From Doris montereyensis (lineage: Eukaryota > Mollusca > Gastropoda > Nudibranchia > Dorididae), in contig JAXRKP010001066.1 in assembly GCA_037039925.1 (NCBI GenBank), positions 62,001 to 126,000 of the forward strand: a DNA stretch of 64,000 nucleotides, in the 5' to 3' direction. The position numbers were made by a program, and so were the translations under genes. This document shows positions 1 through 12,100 of the stretch, piece after piece (positions within the stretch are counted from its first letter, which is position 1; every line of letters begins with the position of its first letter). The notes below the pieces were generated by a model. That model searched no databases. It was not told the origin of the DNA and saw only the letters and a list, made by a program, of their open reading frames with translations.

Positions 1-2160
1 ACACAGACTGTGACTTTTTGGAAACATGGAATGTTAGGAAATAAATGGAAAAGAGTTAGAATTAGTTGAAGAAATGGAAAAATTCAAAGTGGACATTTTG
101 ACCATTATAGCAACAAAGAAAAAGGACAAGGAATAGAAAATGTAGACAAAATAATATTTTAATCTTCTCAGGAGTAGATGTCAAAGATAGAGCTAGAGCA
201 GGAGTAGGCCTCCTAGTGCATAAAAGGCATAAAAAAGCTACTAAAGCTGGAAATTTATAAGCCCACGGTAATTAGAGGTAAATGTATAAAGAAACACTCC
301 TCAGTTATATTGAAGAGGTCTGTGGTAGGAAACAAATTAAAGGAGATAGGAAAAGAACAGCATGGTGGAATGAGAATGTCAAGACTAAGATCATACAAAA
401 CAAGGATGCCTGGAAGAAATACTTGCAAACAAAGAGACCAGAGGATAGGATAGGTTACGTGAATAAAAGAACTATCGTCAAAGAGGAAGTGAGGAAAGCA
501 AAACAGGAACAATGGAAAGAGTTTGGACGAAAACTTCAGGAAAGCAATCAAGGAAATCAAATGCTGTTCTGGGAGGCAATGAAGAGCATGAGAAAGACCA
601 AAACATGCCCAATATGACAAATTAAGAATGTTAAAGGAGAAATAATGAAAGAAGACAGCGAAATCATGGAGACATGGAGAAATTATTTTTGAACAATTAC
701 ATAATCCCTCCAGAACATTATGAAAAAAGAAGTAAAGATCAATTAGTAAGAGAAACAAGTAATCCAGAGGAGACAGCTGAAGATGTGGACATATCAATGG
801 AAGAAATCTAAACAGCTATAAGAAAAGTGAAGTTAGGAAAAGCCCCAGGAGCAGATCAAGTTTATCCAGAAATGATTAAAAACCAAGGGAGAGAGGCAGA
901 CAAACTATTACATGCAATATGCCAACAAGCATAGAAGTCCAGACAGGTGCCAGACGACTAGAAAAGGGAAAACGGTAGTGCCAATACATAAGAAAGGATC
1001 AACTATGGAATGCTCAAACTATAGAGGGATATCACTTCTTAGTGTTCCAGGAAAAGTATATGCCAGGATACTGAAATGAGACTAAGAAAAAGAGTAGAGG
1101 ATCAGATTTTAAGAGCATCAGAGTGGATTTAGACCAGGAAGAAGTGTACAAGACCACATATTTACAATTAGACAAATAATAGAAAAATTCCTTGAGCGAA
1201 ACATTGACTTGCACCTGTGTTTTATTGACTTAGAAAAGTCATTTGACACTGTGAGAAGGAACGAACTACGGCATTCCTTAAAAGAACACAACGTAGAGCA
1301 AAATTTAATAGAAGCCATTAAATGTTTTTACAATAAACCAACATGTGCAGTGAGTAGCTGGAAACATATATGCAGAATTTGATGTAGATATAGGAGTAAG
1401 ACAGGGTTTTATCCTAAGCCCCTTTTGTTTATCACATTTATGAATTCAGTCGCAAAGGCATCCTCAAAAATGAAGAAAATGAATGTAGGTATATGGAAAC
1501 TCAAACCAGTAAATGTATCAATGTTTTCCTTTGCCGATGATTTAGTTCTGTTTGGAAAACCGGAAGAGTGACCTTTAGTCGAATATCAACATTATGAACA
1601 ACGAACTAAATAAAAGAGGAATGAGAGTAAATACAAAGAAAACCAAAACAATGCTAGTAACTAGGGAAGCTAAAACACAAAATCTTAAATTGGGCAGGAG
1701 AATTTAGAACAAGCTCAAAGCTACAATTACCTACGAGTAATGATTAACTCAGAGGAAAACTAACAGAAGAAATCAGCCAGAGAATCAAAAAGGCAATGAC
1801 AATATATAACCATCTAGGAAAGGCATTTGAAGATAAACAAGAATTGTCAACAAAACCAAAATGGCAGTATACAATACAGTTTATTGCCCTACTCTCCTCT
1901 ATGGCAGCAAAATCTGGACCTTAGACAGTAGAGAATACAGTAGAGTACAGGCAAATGAAATGAAATATATCTAAGAAGCATAGTAGGGAAAACTAAAAGA
2001 GATAATGAGGGAGGCATTGAAGCATAGACAAAATTTAACATTTTGGAAGGAAACAGAAAATGCCAGGACAAGGCATTCTAGAGAAAGGTCATCTCGGGCA
2101 TTTGAACTCACACACTGAAAGATAGAATGGGAACTGATAAAGAAAGAAAGAAAGAGACAT
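1..2160 (+). mobile_element. RTE-clade LINE, copy 1, truncated at window edge and decayed
   Basis: Reading with frame changes gives the spacer (RTAWWNENVKTKI), RT motifs (GKAPGADQVYPEMIKNQG near 835-895, SGFRPG..SVQD near 1120-1155, FIDLEKSFDT near 1220-1250, SFADDLVLFG near 1525-1555) and the C-terminal YCPTLLYGSK block near 1885. It matches copies 2 and 3 closely in DNA. The 3' end near 2150 has the (GAAA)-like tail seen in the other copies. Many stops and indels show that it is inactive. The 5' endonuclease part is mostly deleted (1-290). The RTE clade assignment rests on the RT wording. Confidence 0.85.
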
Positions 2161-2389
2161 GTTTATATGTAACCTTAGTAATATAAGGTAAGAGAGTATC
2201 AAGACATTCATAAAACAAGGATATAGACGGAGGGTCAAGTTTACATAGTTTTCAGGGTGTATGAATATTTTTACTTACTTACTGTCCATTATGCCAGTAG
2301 TCATGTAGGGCAGCAATGAAGGCTCTCCATCCCTCTTTTTTCATAGATGGAAAAATGTATGAATATGTTAACCCTAAAAAAACACGTAC
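2161..2389. other. Intron 12 start, nothing recognised
   Basis: Short AT-rich stretch between the exon 12 donor and RTE copy 1. Confidence 0.6.
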
Positions 2390-2707
2390 CACCACCAATG
2401 CGCTGTTGTGAATGTCTCCATCCTCAATTTCCAAAGTCCATGTGCCGCTGGGATTCTCTCCCCAAAAGTGGACGGACAGGAAAGGCCATTTATCAAATCC
2501 TCCCTGTAAGATGTCTTTCGGTCTGTATGGAAGTAATTGAGAGCGGGTTCCCGCTGGTGATGTCAAGTAAATGACAACATCACCTCTGCGTTGATAAGTT
2601 AAACTGACTTTTGCCTGAACGTGTTCCAGATAATTCACTTCAGTGTTTAAACCCTTGCAACCTGTGGTGTCTAGTTGAGTCGTAACTTTTTATGCGCATT
2701 CAGAGGT
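2390..2707 (-). CDS. Convertase exon 12: P domain core with RGD, frameshifted near start
   Basis: After acceptor TTATTTCAG the exon reads QPLNAHK. The frame then changes in a five-T homopolymer (2687-2691; A5 on the coding strand), where one base is probably missing. It continues VTTQLDTTGC, NYLEHVQAKVSLTYQRRGDV, YLTSPAGTRSQLL, GGFDKWPFLSVHFWGENPSG and TWTLEIEDG. RRGD holds the conserved Arg-Gly-Asp of the P domain, a beta-barrel that stabilises the catalytic domain. The likely donor is GTACGT just below 2390. The final P-domain strand (W.L.LYGT) is not seen and should lie below base 1. Confidence 0.9.
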
Positions 2708-2928
2708 CTGAAATAAAATAAAACATGTAAATATCTTCTGTCCAGCAAAGACGTCAATCAAAATACTACAAAGCAATTATTATAAACGAATATGATCACT
2801 TGTTCATTGCACAGGGAATGACACAAAAATAACATACAAGATGCAGGTATGCCAATATCAAATAAAATGCCATTTAAGTCCAAATTTTTACTTAGACTTG
2901 GACACTGAGGCAATATATAAACACTCAC

Positions 2929-3045
2929 TGAGCATGGACATTTGATATAACCAGACACTCCTGTTTCTTGGGAACATTAGTCCACACTAATGCTAACTTC
3001 ACCATAGCGAGGCATCCATCAAACCATAGCCATAGCGTAAACTCA
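2929..3045 (-). CDS. Convertase exon 11: GYGLMDA and start of P domain, frameshifted
   Basis: The exon begins by completing Val (VSLRYGYGLMDAS), matching furin VSHSYGYGLLDAGAMV. One base is missing near 3006-3010. The next frame gives MVKLALVWTNVPKKQECLVI and ends NVHAQ, matching the W..VP.. link and Cys at the P-domain start. Acceptor is TTTGTAG; donor GTGAGT splits the Gln codon, completed by exon 12. The exon is 117 nt where the phases require 118. Confidence 0.85.
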
Positions 3046-3549
3046 CTACAAATCAGAAATGAAAAGCATGACAATGGTTGAAATAGTCACATGTACATGA
3101 AATTCTGTAAATAAATCTCTTCTATCTAATGCTATGATGACACTCGAACATAAAAATAAATCTAAACGTTTTAAAAGAAAGGAAGAACAATTTATAAAAA
3201 GACATTGGTCATATTTCTATCTTTCACAATTCTTGCAGTTTTGCAGTCTGTAGCCTCTATCACTGAAATGTTGTCCCAATTTTCTGAGTTCTTTGATCCC
3301 CCTAAAGCCAGCAACATTTCGATTTTTGTAACATGAATGCTAGAAATTAATCTATTTAAAGAGTCTATCTTACATCATGTTGGTTTATTTCACACTAACA
3401 AATTTAAAACGTTCTTCACACAAGGGTTATTTTTGTGTGTACATATATATATCTCCTTCTATTTGAAAAATGCTTTATGACTTTTCCATACAAAATAAGG
3501 TTTCATTTCTACTCTGTGCAATGACAAGAGTCAACTGCTGAATGCATAC

Positions 3550-3640
3550 TAACAAGTATGTAAGTAGTCCAGAGGAAAGTGTCGGCCTCTCAACCAAAAG
3601 GTAGTGGGTTCGCCAACGGTCAAACAATTTTCGCAAAATA
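3550..3640 (+). repeat. tRNA-derived SINE head
   Basis: TGTCGGCCTCTCAACCAAAA, GGTAGTGGGTTCGCC resembles an anticodon-arm to T-arm segment with a B-box-like GGGTTCG. The rest of a cloverleaf cannot be formed cleanly, so it is not called as a tRNA gene. Confidence 0.5.
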
Positions 3641-4169
3641 TTTTAAAGCAAAATCTACCCCGACACCTAGTCCCATCGGAGACGGATAATTAAAAGGAGG
3701 TCTCTCAAAAATCTGACATCATTTCCCTTGACAACCTCGAGCTCTGGTTCTAAACAGTGAACCAAAATGGTGGCCATTGGATGTTTCTCTATACGCTTTT
3801 ATTTGCTTTGTACCAGGTAGCAATCGTCAACATCATCAATTCATGGCCTACGCTGACTTATGGCTTCTTGTCCTTTGCATTATCATCTACGTGGTGAATT
3901 AATGAACCCAAATGAACTTATAGTGGCATTTTGCAACGTCTTCTACAGAACCGGTGCATGATCAATTATTATTGAATTGATGGACCGTGACTGAGCTTTC
4001 TTCTGCCTACTATATCTCAATATACCAATAACTGATGCTGTGTTCTAATATAATACGTTCTGCTACTAACAGTTCCACCCTGAATAAGTTTTATTTTAAG
4101 GAATCAGTTTAAATGCCTAACATTACTACTAGTAAACACTACAGGCAGCTGTATTGTGTACACTTTATA

Positions 4170-4365
4170 TGCTCCTATTGTTGTTTGTTTGTTTGTTTAA
4201 AATTGACCCTAACCACCACAAGCAGTAACCTAAAGAAAAATGAAGAGGAAACAACAAGATGAAAGACATTAAAAAGAATGAAAGGAAAGAAATAGGACCT
4301 ACCAGAAGCACCCTTCAACCGCACACAGATGAGCCTGTCTGTTTGTCCATGAATTAATGTTATGA
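4170..4365 (+). repeat. Dispersed repeat family C, copy 1
   Basis: Starts TTTGTTTGTTTGTTTAAAAT and includes AGAGGAAACAACAAGATGAA and GGAAAGAAATAGGACCTACC. Other copies are at 26343, 44458, 49733 and 50703. It is short and non-coding with a sharp common start, so it is likely a non-autonomous element. Class is not assigned. Confidence 0.8.
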
Positions 4366-5811
4366 ACATGGAGATTATACAGTCATATAAAATGTGTTAT
4401 AACAGTTCAAGTAATGTTTCCTAAATCTACTTAGTAAATCTAAGAATAGGAAAACAAAAAAACATTATCAAAATAACCACCGAGAAACAATTGAGACATG
4501 GGACATGAATGTTTTGAAGTTTTAAAGGACAGTAAATACATTTTCTACGACAGACGTTATCATCAAAATGTTGAGTTTATTCATAACAGCTTATTGACAT
4601 AATAGTATTATAATAATAATGTTAAGCAATAGAAAGAGGAAGAGAGGAACTACAGGAGATTTTAGAGGTAATACCAGAGAATAAAGAGTGAAAAAACAGG
4701 AATGACATTCATATCAATATTATTATAAACTGGAAAAGGACAAAATAAAATGTTACTTCATAACATCTTCTTGTCTTTATTTATAATTCTCATCTAGTTT
4801 TAAATGAGAGTATATTATTACATATCATATCACTTATATCAGTGATCAGCATAATCAAAGGGTGTGAATTGACTCAAATCTGGGATTTAAAAAAAAACAC
4901 TTGTACTTCTAAACATTGGTCTTGTAACACTGTGGACTTCTCATACTTACCGGTACTCTTTCTTTGCTATACCAATATTATTATGTCTCCTTTATGCTTT
5001 TGAATTTGTTTTATACGAACATGTATTTTTCTTCCTTATGTACTTACATTTCACTGTTTTCTTCCTTCCTTTCATCATTACTCAATTTGGATGTTTCTGT
5101 GTGGTCTGCACAGTGATAGAATTCAATGCATTTTGAACAACTTATGACTTGGCTACTGTAACTATACTTATTAGTTATACTTATGGCTTTGCCTGAGTAA
5201 ACTATGAGTATTTTATGACAACATAATTAAAGTATAAGAATGAAGTCATTCAAATATATACATGATAAAAATAAAATGTATCATCATGAATAAAATTAAA
5301 ATACACAAATAGCCTTCACTTGTAAACATTGGTAATGCATTGCAACTGAACAACATAGTTCTAGTGTAATATCTAATAGCCCTAGGTTTTCTTTCAGTCT
5401 TTCAGTATCATTGTAATCATTTAATGTTATTCCTATTTATTTTATGTTTTTCATTCATACATAAAATTTTAAAAATGACAAGAAGAGGAGAAAATTATAT
5501 TACATGTTACCAACACCATGACGCTTCTTTGTTAGTTGATTGCATGTCTTTTTAATGTTATATTTTCAACTAGCAATTACTCAATTAAGTTACAGTTATA
5601 TTATCAAAATAATTAATCCTTTTACAACTATATATTGTTTTGTAACAATACAAATACACCCCCAGCATAACAAAGGGATATAATATGTAAATATAGCCTA
5701 AAATGAAAAGACAACTCAATTGAAAAAGTTAAAAGTGTCAGTTTCATATTGACCAATAATCATAGATATAGGCCTGCATATATTACAAAACTTTACTTTA
5801 TGATTGATTTA
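4366..5811. other. AT-rich intron 10 sequence without recognised features
   Basis: No coding exon, tandem array or known element recognised on either strand. A few TAATAATAAT runs occur (near 4605). Confidence 0.6.
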
Positions 5812-5875
5812 GTTTACAGAGAATCGAACCCATAACCTCCGCATCAGCACTCATGCCTCGTTTGTTATTGAAACT
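5812..5875 (-). repeat. tRNA-like SINE fragment
   Basis: On the minus strand GCGGAGGTTATGGGTTCGAT then TCTCTG has a perfect B-box-like GGTTCGATTC. A 5' half resembling tRNA is only partly visible. Confidence 0.4.
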
Positions 5876-5879
5876 GACA

Positions 5880-6019
5880 TTTTTTTAAGGCATGTAGTAA
5901 GCATGGTTCGTAGTGTGCTCTCTTTCCATGGCGAGGCAATGGGTGTCGAAGAAGAGGTTGAATGGGTTTGATTCAACATGTTCGCTTGGGACTGCCCGTG
6001 GCTCATTTGAAAAATTATC
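5880..6019 (-). pseudogene. Possible exon C following the SWIM-like exons
   Basis: An acceptor CCTTTTCAG is followed by open reading on the minus strand (SNEPRAVPSEHVESNPFNLF or, in another frame, MSHGQSQANMLNQTHSTSSS). Neither frame is recognised. It is reported only because it follows exons A and B in order and has a good acceptor. A SINE fragment adjoins it. Confidence 0.2.
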
Positions 6020-6067
6020 CTGAAAAGGATATTAATAAGAGACACATATTATTAAAACACTGCATGG

Positions 6068-6164
6068 ATCAATCGAATGGCAGCATGTCAGCATTGTAGT
6101 CCCCTTTTGGGCAGTCACAAGTGGTCTGTGATAGTGATATGTCCAATTTATCTTTCAACAAGAC
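6068..6164 (-). pseudogene. Gene-like exon B with degraded SWIM-type zinc finger
   Basis: After acceptor TGTTTTTTCAG it reads VLLKDKLDISLSQTTCDCPK, GDYN. One base later the frame gives C, a TGA, then HAAIRL. Together CxC..PKG.Y.C.HAA fits the SWIM zinc-finger pattern (CxCx(n)CxH) with a one-base deletion and a stop. It joins exon A (VNLK) in phase 0. SWIM domains occur in MULE transposases and in several eukaryotic proteins. No complete gene is visible. Confidence 0.4.
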
Positions 6165-6354
6165 CTGAAAAAACAAAAAAAGATTTGTTGTCAATCTTTA
6201 ATTTAACAGAACTATCTCACATTGAAGCAATAAAAACACTTTTTACATATTACTATTATGTACAATTATTGAAGTAAATGTACACATATTTTAAAAAGTA
6301 ACTAAATCAACTTTAATCATAATAATAATAACATTATTATTAATAATAATACAA

Positions 6355-6366
6355 CACTACTACTAT

Positions 6367-6401
<35 letters not shown>

Positions 6402-6415
6402 ACTACTACTATTAA

Positions 6416-6484
<69 letters not shown>

Positions 6485-6620
6485 TACCACAGGAATAGTG
6501 AAGAAAACTATGAAATATGACAATAAGTGACAACTTCACTAATAAAGACAGAACAAACACGTTACGTTTGGTTATAACCCTTCTATCACTACTACATGTA
6601 CTACTAGCAGAGTTCTCCTA

Positions 6621-6692
<72 letters not shown>

Positions 6693-6719
6693 TTAATAAT
6701 AGTTCAAATAATGATGATC

Positions 6720-6800
<81 letters not shown>
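6355..6800. repeat. (ACT)n and (AAT)n tracts
   Basis: (ACT)n at 6355-6483, (AAT)n at 6622-6692 and 6720-6798. Poly-amino-acid ORFs across them are artefacts of the repeat. Confidence 0.97.
6493..6592 (-). repeat. Dispersed repeat family D, copy 1
   Basis: On the minus strand it reads GAAGGGTTATAACCAAACGT, AACGTGTTTGTTCTGTCTTT and TCACTTATTGTCATATTTCA, matching 47125-47230 on the plus strand. It is bounded by trinucleotide tracts. Confidence 0.75.
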
Positions 6801-6803
<3 letters not shown>

Positions 6804-7183
6804 GTGATAGAATACATAGAAATACATGCAGGCCTAGATCTATATAAAACCATGACAGTAGCCTATAAAATGTTTACAAAAATCAACATTGTGACTTAAT
6901 GTTCTAAACGATAAATGATAGATCTAAAGTATGAGTAGATTTAATGTAGCTGTGGTTAGTGGTCGCAGCAGCAGCAGAAGCAGGAAGTAGATCTAATGAT
7001 TAATAATTTACTAGTCTGATTTTATCAGAACTGCTTGAAGTTGAAGTAAGACGACAAGAGTGCATGAATTTTAGACTATAGCCGGTGCCATATAGCCTAA
7101 TAGATTATTTAATATAGAACAACAAACAGTGATAGGTCTAGATCTAGGCCTTGAATGATAAACAAAACAAAAACAAGGCTTAC

Positions 7184-7345
7184 CTTCAAATTCACATGGT
7201 GATCTTTAATCCTCATGCTAGCACTATTAGTACGGGCAGTGTTCGATCCTTCCATGACCCCGTCACCAAAATGGAACGAAACTACATACCCATTGTTGTA
7301 CAACTGTAGTGTGTAGCGATTTTCTCCTCTTGATATGGAGTTTTG
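7184..7345 (-). pseudogene. Gene-like exon A of a nested SWIM-type gene
   Basis: The minus-strand frame reads SISRGENRYTLQLYNNGYVV, SFHFGDGVMEGSN and SASMRIKDHHVNLK, then donor GTAAGC. An in-frame ATG lies at 7255 (MEGSN); the reading is open upstream to a TAA near 7345. The amino-acid mix and clean donor look coding. A CRE-like TTACGTCA (7439) and a YY1-like CCAAGATGGCGGC (7386-7398) lie just upstream in promoter-like order. Family unknown from this exon alone. Confidence 0.4.
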
Positions 7346-7470
7346 TTAGCTTTAAAAATACTTCAACAGCGACGTGATTGATAGCGCCGCCATCTTGGTT
7401 CATTGTTTAGAACCAGAGACGATGTTGTCAAGGTGGTGTTACGTCACGGCTTTTGAGCCCTATTAAAAGT

Positions 7471-8710
7471 GTACTAAAAACCCTGAGATCACTTTAACTG
7501 CAGATGTGGGTAAATCAAATCAAAGTATATAGGGTCATTTTTTAATTAGCACATATCATTATTTAGGCACAGTTCATTTTAATTGTAATATTCTCATGAA
7601 TTTATAGTAATCGTAGATATTTGATTATATTATATCAGATATCGGAGGTTAACTCTGTCAGGTTCTTAGGTTTTATAGAATAAGTTGCCAAATTATGGAC
7701 TGCTTATGGTTAATCCGTTATTAAAGTCAAAAATCCACACAAATGTAGACATGTTTGGTATGGATTTGTTTGGAATGAATTAGTCTTTCTAGTGACACAA
7801 TCAAATTTGTGTTTGAATTAATGTCAACGACAACAGTCACCTATTTCTCGTTACTATTTTTAGACGAAAATGCACAAATTTTACATGCGAAGAGGAACAG
7901 TATGAAGGAAAAACAAAATTGTACATAGAATTGAAATATTTGTTTATTCCATTGATGACTAGAGATTATTACATCTTCTGTCCAAATTTGAACAAAAAAG
8001 GAGTACAAATAATGGTTTTGCAAATATTTTTCATACATGATAAGAAAGTGGAAAAACGGTAAAGGAAATCGGGTGACTTAGCGAGTCGCCAAAAATAGGA
8101 GTGAAAAGCTTATAAATTGACTTGAACTGATGCTTTTTATATTTCAACTTGCTTTAGTGGGATATTACTAAAGAAGTGGATCATAAATAGTCCTTTCAAT
8201 CAATAGAGACATATGAAACTGTTATGTAACAAGTCACACCTTGGGAAAATAATGCATGTCCCCAAAGACAAACTTTGAAAACAAATTGGAAAAAAGAAAG
8301 AGCTACCCATTATGACTATTTTTTTGCCATTTTTCTTTTACAGAAGGATCAATTTGACACTATTAACTATGTGAAAGGAAATAGCACCTTGAAAAGGGAG
8401 AAACAAGACATTTATGGAGAAGAAAATACATTCGCGAGGATGAAAAAAACCAAAGTGTAATAATCAAATAAGCATGATTTGAATTGTACTGGTCAACAAA
8501 GGAAAGAGCAACTAGCTATAATAATCTTCCAGTATAATTACAATGATCTAAAAGATATCTAAAAGTACTGCATTTTGATTCCTTGGTTATTGAATAATTT
8601 AGAAATATTTATACATAAATAATTGAATGAGAGAAAAAAAAAAAAAACGCTATGAAAAAAGGAAAGTATAATGAAACCAAAGCTATAAAATCAAAAAGAC
8701 TAATTTACAA
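7471..8710. other. Intron 10 sequence without recognised features
   Basis: AT-rich. Two 60-65 codon ORFs (7841-8038 minus, 8275-8460 plus) match nothing known to me. Confidence 0.6.
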
Positions 8711-8881
8711 TTAGATCTCCAGGGTCAAGGGGTGATCATCAACTAGACAATTTCTATTTTTGTTATAACAAAAGTGCTTATTACATTTCTTACATACATT
8801 ATTAGATTTTCTTTCTACTTTATAAAAATGGTAACAACGAACACAATTTCCACGTCTTTCACAGAGGTCTGGAAGAACAAC
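8711..8881 (-). pseudogene. piggyBac-like C-terminal zinc-ribbon relic
   Basis: The reading LCERRGNCVRCYHFYKVERK then SNNVCKKCNKHFCYNKNRNC has paired CxxC motifs and the basic spacing of the Cys-rich C-terminal tail of piggyBac transposases. It ends DDHPLTLEI and a stop. It begins directly after the L2 (ATT)n tail. The simplest reading is that it is the 3' continuation of the relic at 12662-12905, separated by L2 insertion. Any other small zinc-ribbon protein remains possible. Confidence 0.45.
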
Positions 8882-9116
8882 ATAATAATAATAATAATAA
8901 TGCAAAATTTATATAGCGCCCCTATCCATGAGAGTCATGCTCAGGTGCGCTTTACAAAGGCTACCACACACATCATACAGTAGCTTACATAATGTACTCA
9001 ATATTTAAGATAACTATAAAATCAAGGCATCTACATACACGAAAATTGTTACAATTAAGATGAACAGTACCTAAATGACGATATGTGCTAATTACAAGAT
9101 GGCCCTATACACGCGT

Positions 9117-9152
<36 letters not shown>

Positions 9153-12100
9153 TGCAGGTGCCAACCCTCACACCCCATGATAGGTCGAAAAGTCAGTTTT
9201 AAAAGTCTCTGTGTATAAAAATATAATAATAGTTAAAGAAGTCAAACTAAGAGATCTAAGAATAATTACATATACATGACAGTGTTAAAGGTACCATACA
9301 TCAATAAAACACCAAACCCTTAACACAGGTTTTAGAAAATGCCAATAAGTTCAATATTATGTGAGTCAAAAGTGAAGCGGAACTCTGTTTTAAGTGATTG
9401 TTTAAAAGAAGGAAGGGTTGTACAATTTCTAGTTTTAACTGACAAAGAATTCCATATAGCTGGGGCCGAAAAGGTGAAAGAACGTTCGAGAAATTTAGTC
9501 GTAGGGACGCTTCTTTTAGTTGCAAAGATTGTGATGATCTAAGCGGACGATTGGGGCGGTGAACTTTAAGAAGATGTTTTAGATAGTCGGGGCAGTGTCA
9601 TGAAAGCAGTTGAAAGTGAGACATGCTATCTTATATGTGATTCTCCTCTCTATGGGAAGCCAATGTAGAGAGCACAAAACGGGAGTGATGTGTTCAAACT
9701 TTTGGTCTTAGTTACAATCCTTGCTGCTTTATTTTGAAGTAATTATAATCGATGAATAGAAGTTTTTGGCAACCCATAAAGAAGAGAATTACAGTAATCA
9801 AGACGACTTGTCACAAGTGCATGGACAAGCATTGTACATGTTTCTTGGTCTAATAGATTCCGGATACGAGAAATACTTTTAAGGACACAATGGATTGTTT
9901 GACAAACTTTGGTAATGTGAACATGCATGTGTAAAAATTCATCAAAGAAGAAACCGAGAGTTTTGACGCTATGGCTGTTACATATAGTCGTATTGTTTAT
10001 GACCAGCTCATTTAATATAATGTCCTTTCCTTTTTTTCTAAATGTTATAAATTCTGTCTTGTCATTGTTGAATTTCAGTTTGTTTTCTGTCATCCAGGTC
10101 CTGATGTCTAACACACAGTTGATGATGGCTGTTTCTTTAGTTGTTATGCGATTGTTCATGCTGAGGGGGTATAAAGTTGCGTATCGTCAGCATAAAAATG
10201 ATGATCAATGTTGTGGGATGCGATGATGTCACTGAGAGGTGTAGTGTATAGTGTAAAGAGAAACGGACCAAGGACTGATCCCTGTGGGACGCCAAATTGG
10301 ATATTTGCTGCCGATGAAGGACTGCCATTTATGATGACTCGCTGGGTATGATCGGTAAGATAACTTACAAACCACTTCAGAGCCATACCCGTGATGCCAA
10401 AACATTGTTGCATTCTAGCGAAGAGTGTTTTGTGGTCCACAGTATCGAAAGCCGCGCTCAGATCCAACAGTAGAAGTGCGACATTGTCATTGTATTGAGC
10501 TGGTTGATTATGTCATTGTGGACACGGATTAACGCAGTTTCAGTACTGTGGCCTCACCTGTATGCTGATTGAAAAAGGGGGCATAGTTCGTAGCTCATGG
10601 TGTGGTTGGCAAGTCTTCGCACAATGAGTTTCTCAATAATCTTTGAAATGAAATTTAAGTTCGAGACGGGTCTGTAATTTTTCATCATCTTGTTGTCAAG
10701 ATTCTTCTTTTTAAGAGTGGAGTCACATGTGCTTCTTTGAAACGGTGGGAAAATCAGCATTTTGGATGGAACAATTGGCGATGGAGGTTATGGCTGGTGC
10801 AACCTCATTAATACAGGCTTTTAGAACCCACGTGGGAACCGCGTCCAATTTGCATTGTTTGTTTGCTGCATCATTGACGAGTTCAGTGATTTCCTCAACA
10901 GATGCGGGTAAAAAGTAAGAAAGTGTTGGTGGTGTTGTGATGAATTTCGTACCACTAGTTTTAATGGTGTCAGTGTCAGTCTTTTCGTCAAGATCCGATC
11001 GAATGATGACAATTTTGTCAATGAAATATTTATTGAATATGTTAGCTAATTCTTCGTCATTTCCGTGTGATGGTAAGGAAGATGATGGGTGTTCGTGTTT
11101 CATGAGTCTATTTATGATGTTAAAAAAAGTTCTTTGCTATTGCCCTTGTGCTCAGCGATGTTGTCTCTGGTATATGTACGTTTGCATTCGTTTATCAGTC
11201 CATTTGTTTCGTTTTTTTGCTTTGATATATAGTTCTCTGTGAATGACGAGCTTAGATTTCCGCCAAGTTTCTTCGGCTGCTCTTCTCTTTCGCTTTGAGA
11301 TTAGTATTTTATCACAAAACCATTTGATGTCCGGTCGTACTGTTACAACTTTTGTAATCAGGGGGCATGTCTGTTAAGTATTTGGACCATAATTTTGTTA
11401 AATAGTGAAATTTTTGTTTCAACTGTCCTAGCTTCCTCGAGGCTCTTAGTTATCTCTGATTTGACAATGTCACTTTTAAAACTTTCCATGTCCAATGATT
11501 TTTTTGTCCTATACGAAATCGACTTTTTTTGATGTATGGGCTTTTTCAGTTTTAAAGTGAAATATTACGCTTTGATGGTCTGAGATGTGGTTGCTTTCTA
11601 CACGTACATCTTGCAAGAGGCTGTCATTGGAATGGCTCATAACAAGGTCAAGTGTGTTTCGGTTATATGTGTTGGTGATTTAACATGTTGGATCAGGTTG
11701 CATGCCTCGATGCTGTTTATGAAATTAAATTTTTTTTTATCTGAATTATCATTGACATGAATGTTGAAATCTTCAAGAATATATAGGCTATTTGTTTTAG
11801 CAGAAATATCGATGATGTGATCTTGAAATTCATTTCTAAACTTGGTAATTGAGGCATTGTTTTTCTTGGATGCCGGGGGCGATATATCAAAACGAATTTG
11901 TAATAACACTTATTGGTCTTCATGTTACATTCAAGTCCTGTTTAACAAAAGAGTAACCAGATGGTAACATATCATTCAAAATGCAATCACTATCATCTTT
12001 TAGCCAGGTTTCTGTTATGAAAAATAAGTCTATGTCACAGTCAATTATGTATTCGTTCAGTAGTGATGTTTTATTACGAACAGAGCGTGCATTTAACAGC

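Larger units (their letters stand above)
3690..7470. repeat. Inverted repeat pair flanking the SWIM-like region
   Basis: CTTGACAACCTCGAGCTCTG then GTTCTAAACAGTGAACCAAA at 3728-3770 reappears on the minus strand at 7390-7435 (TTGACAACATCGTCTCTGG, TTCTAAACAATGAACCAAGA). The arms are about 50-90 bp and about 80% alike by eye. They could be element ends or an inverted promoter duplication. Confidence 0.5.

Noticed and set aside
3550..3640. A functional tRNA gene
   Set aside because: Only the anticodon-to-T-arm part is tRNA-like; the acceptor stem does not pair and the B-box is imperfect (GGGTTCGCC).
6711..6899. Poly-Ile ORF over (AAT)n, and poly-Asn/Ile/Tyr ORFs at 13161-13596
   Set aside because: Trinucleotide repeat artefacts. 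The only coding part nearby is convertase exon 10 (13455-13558, minus).
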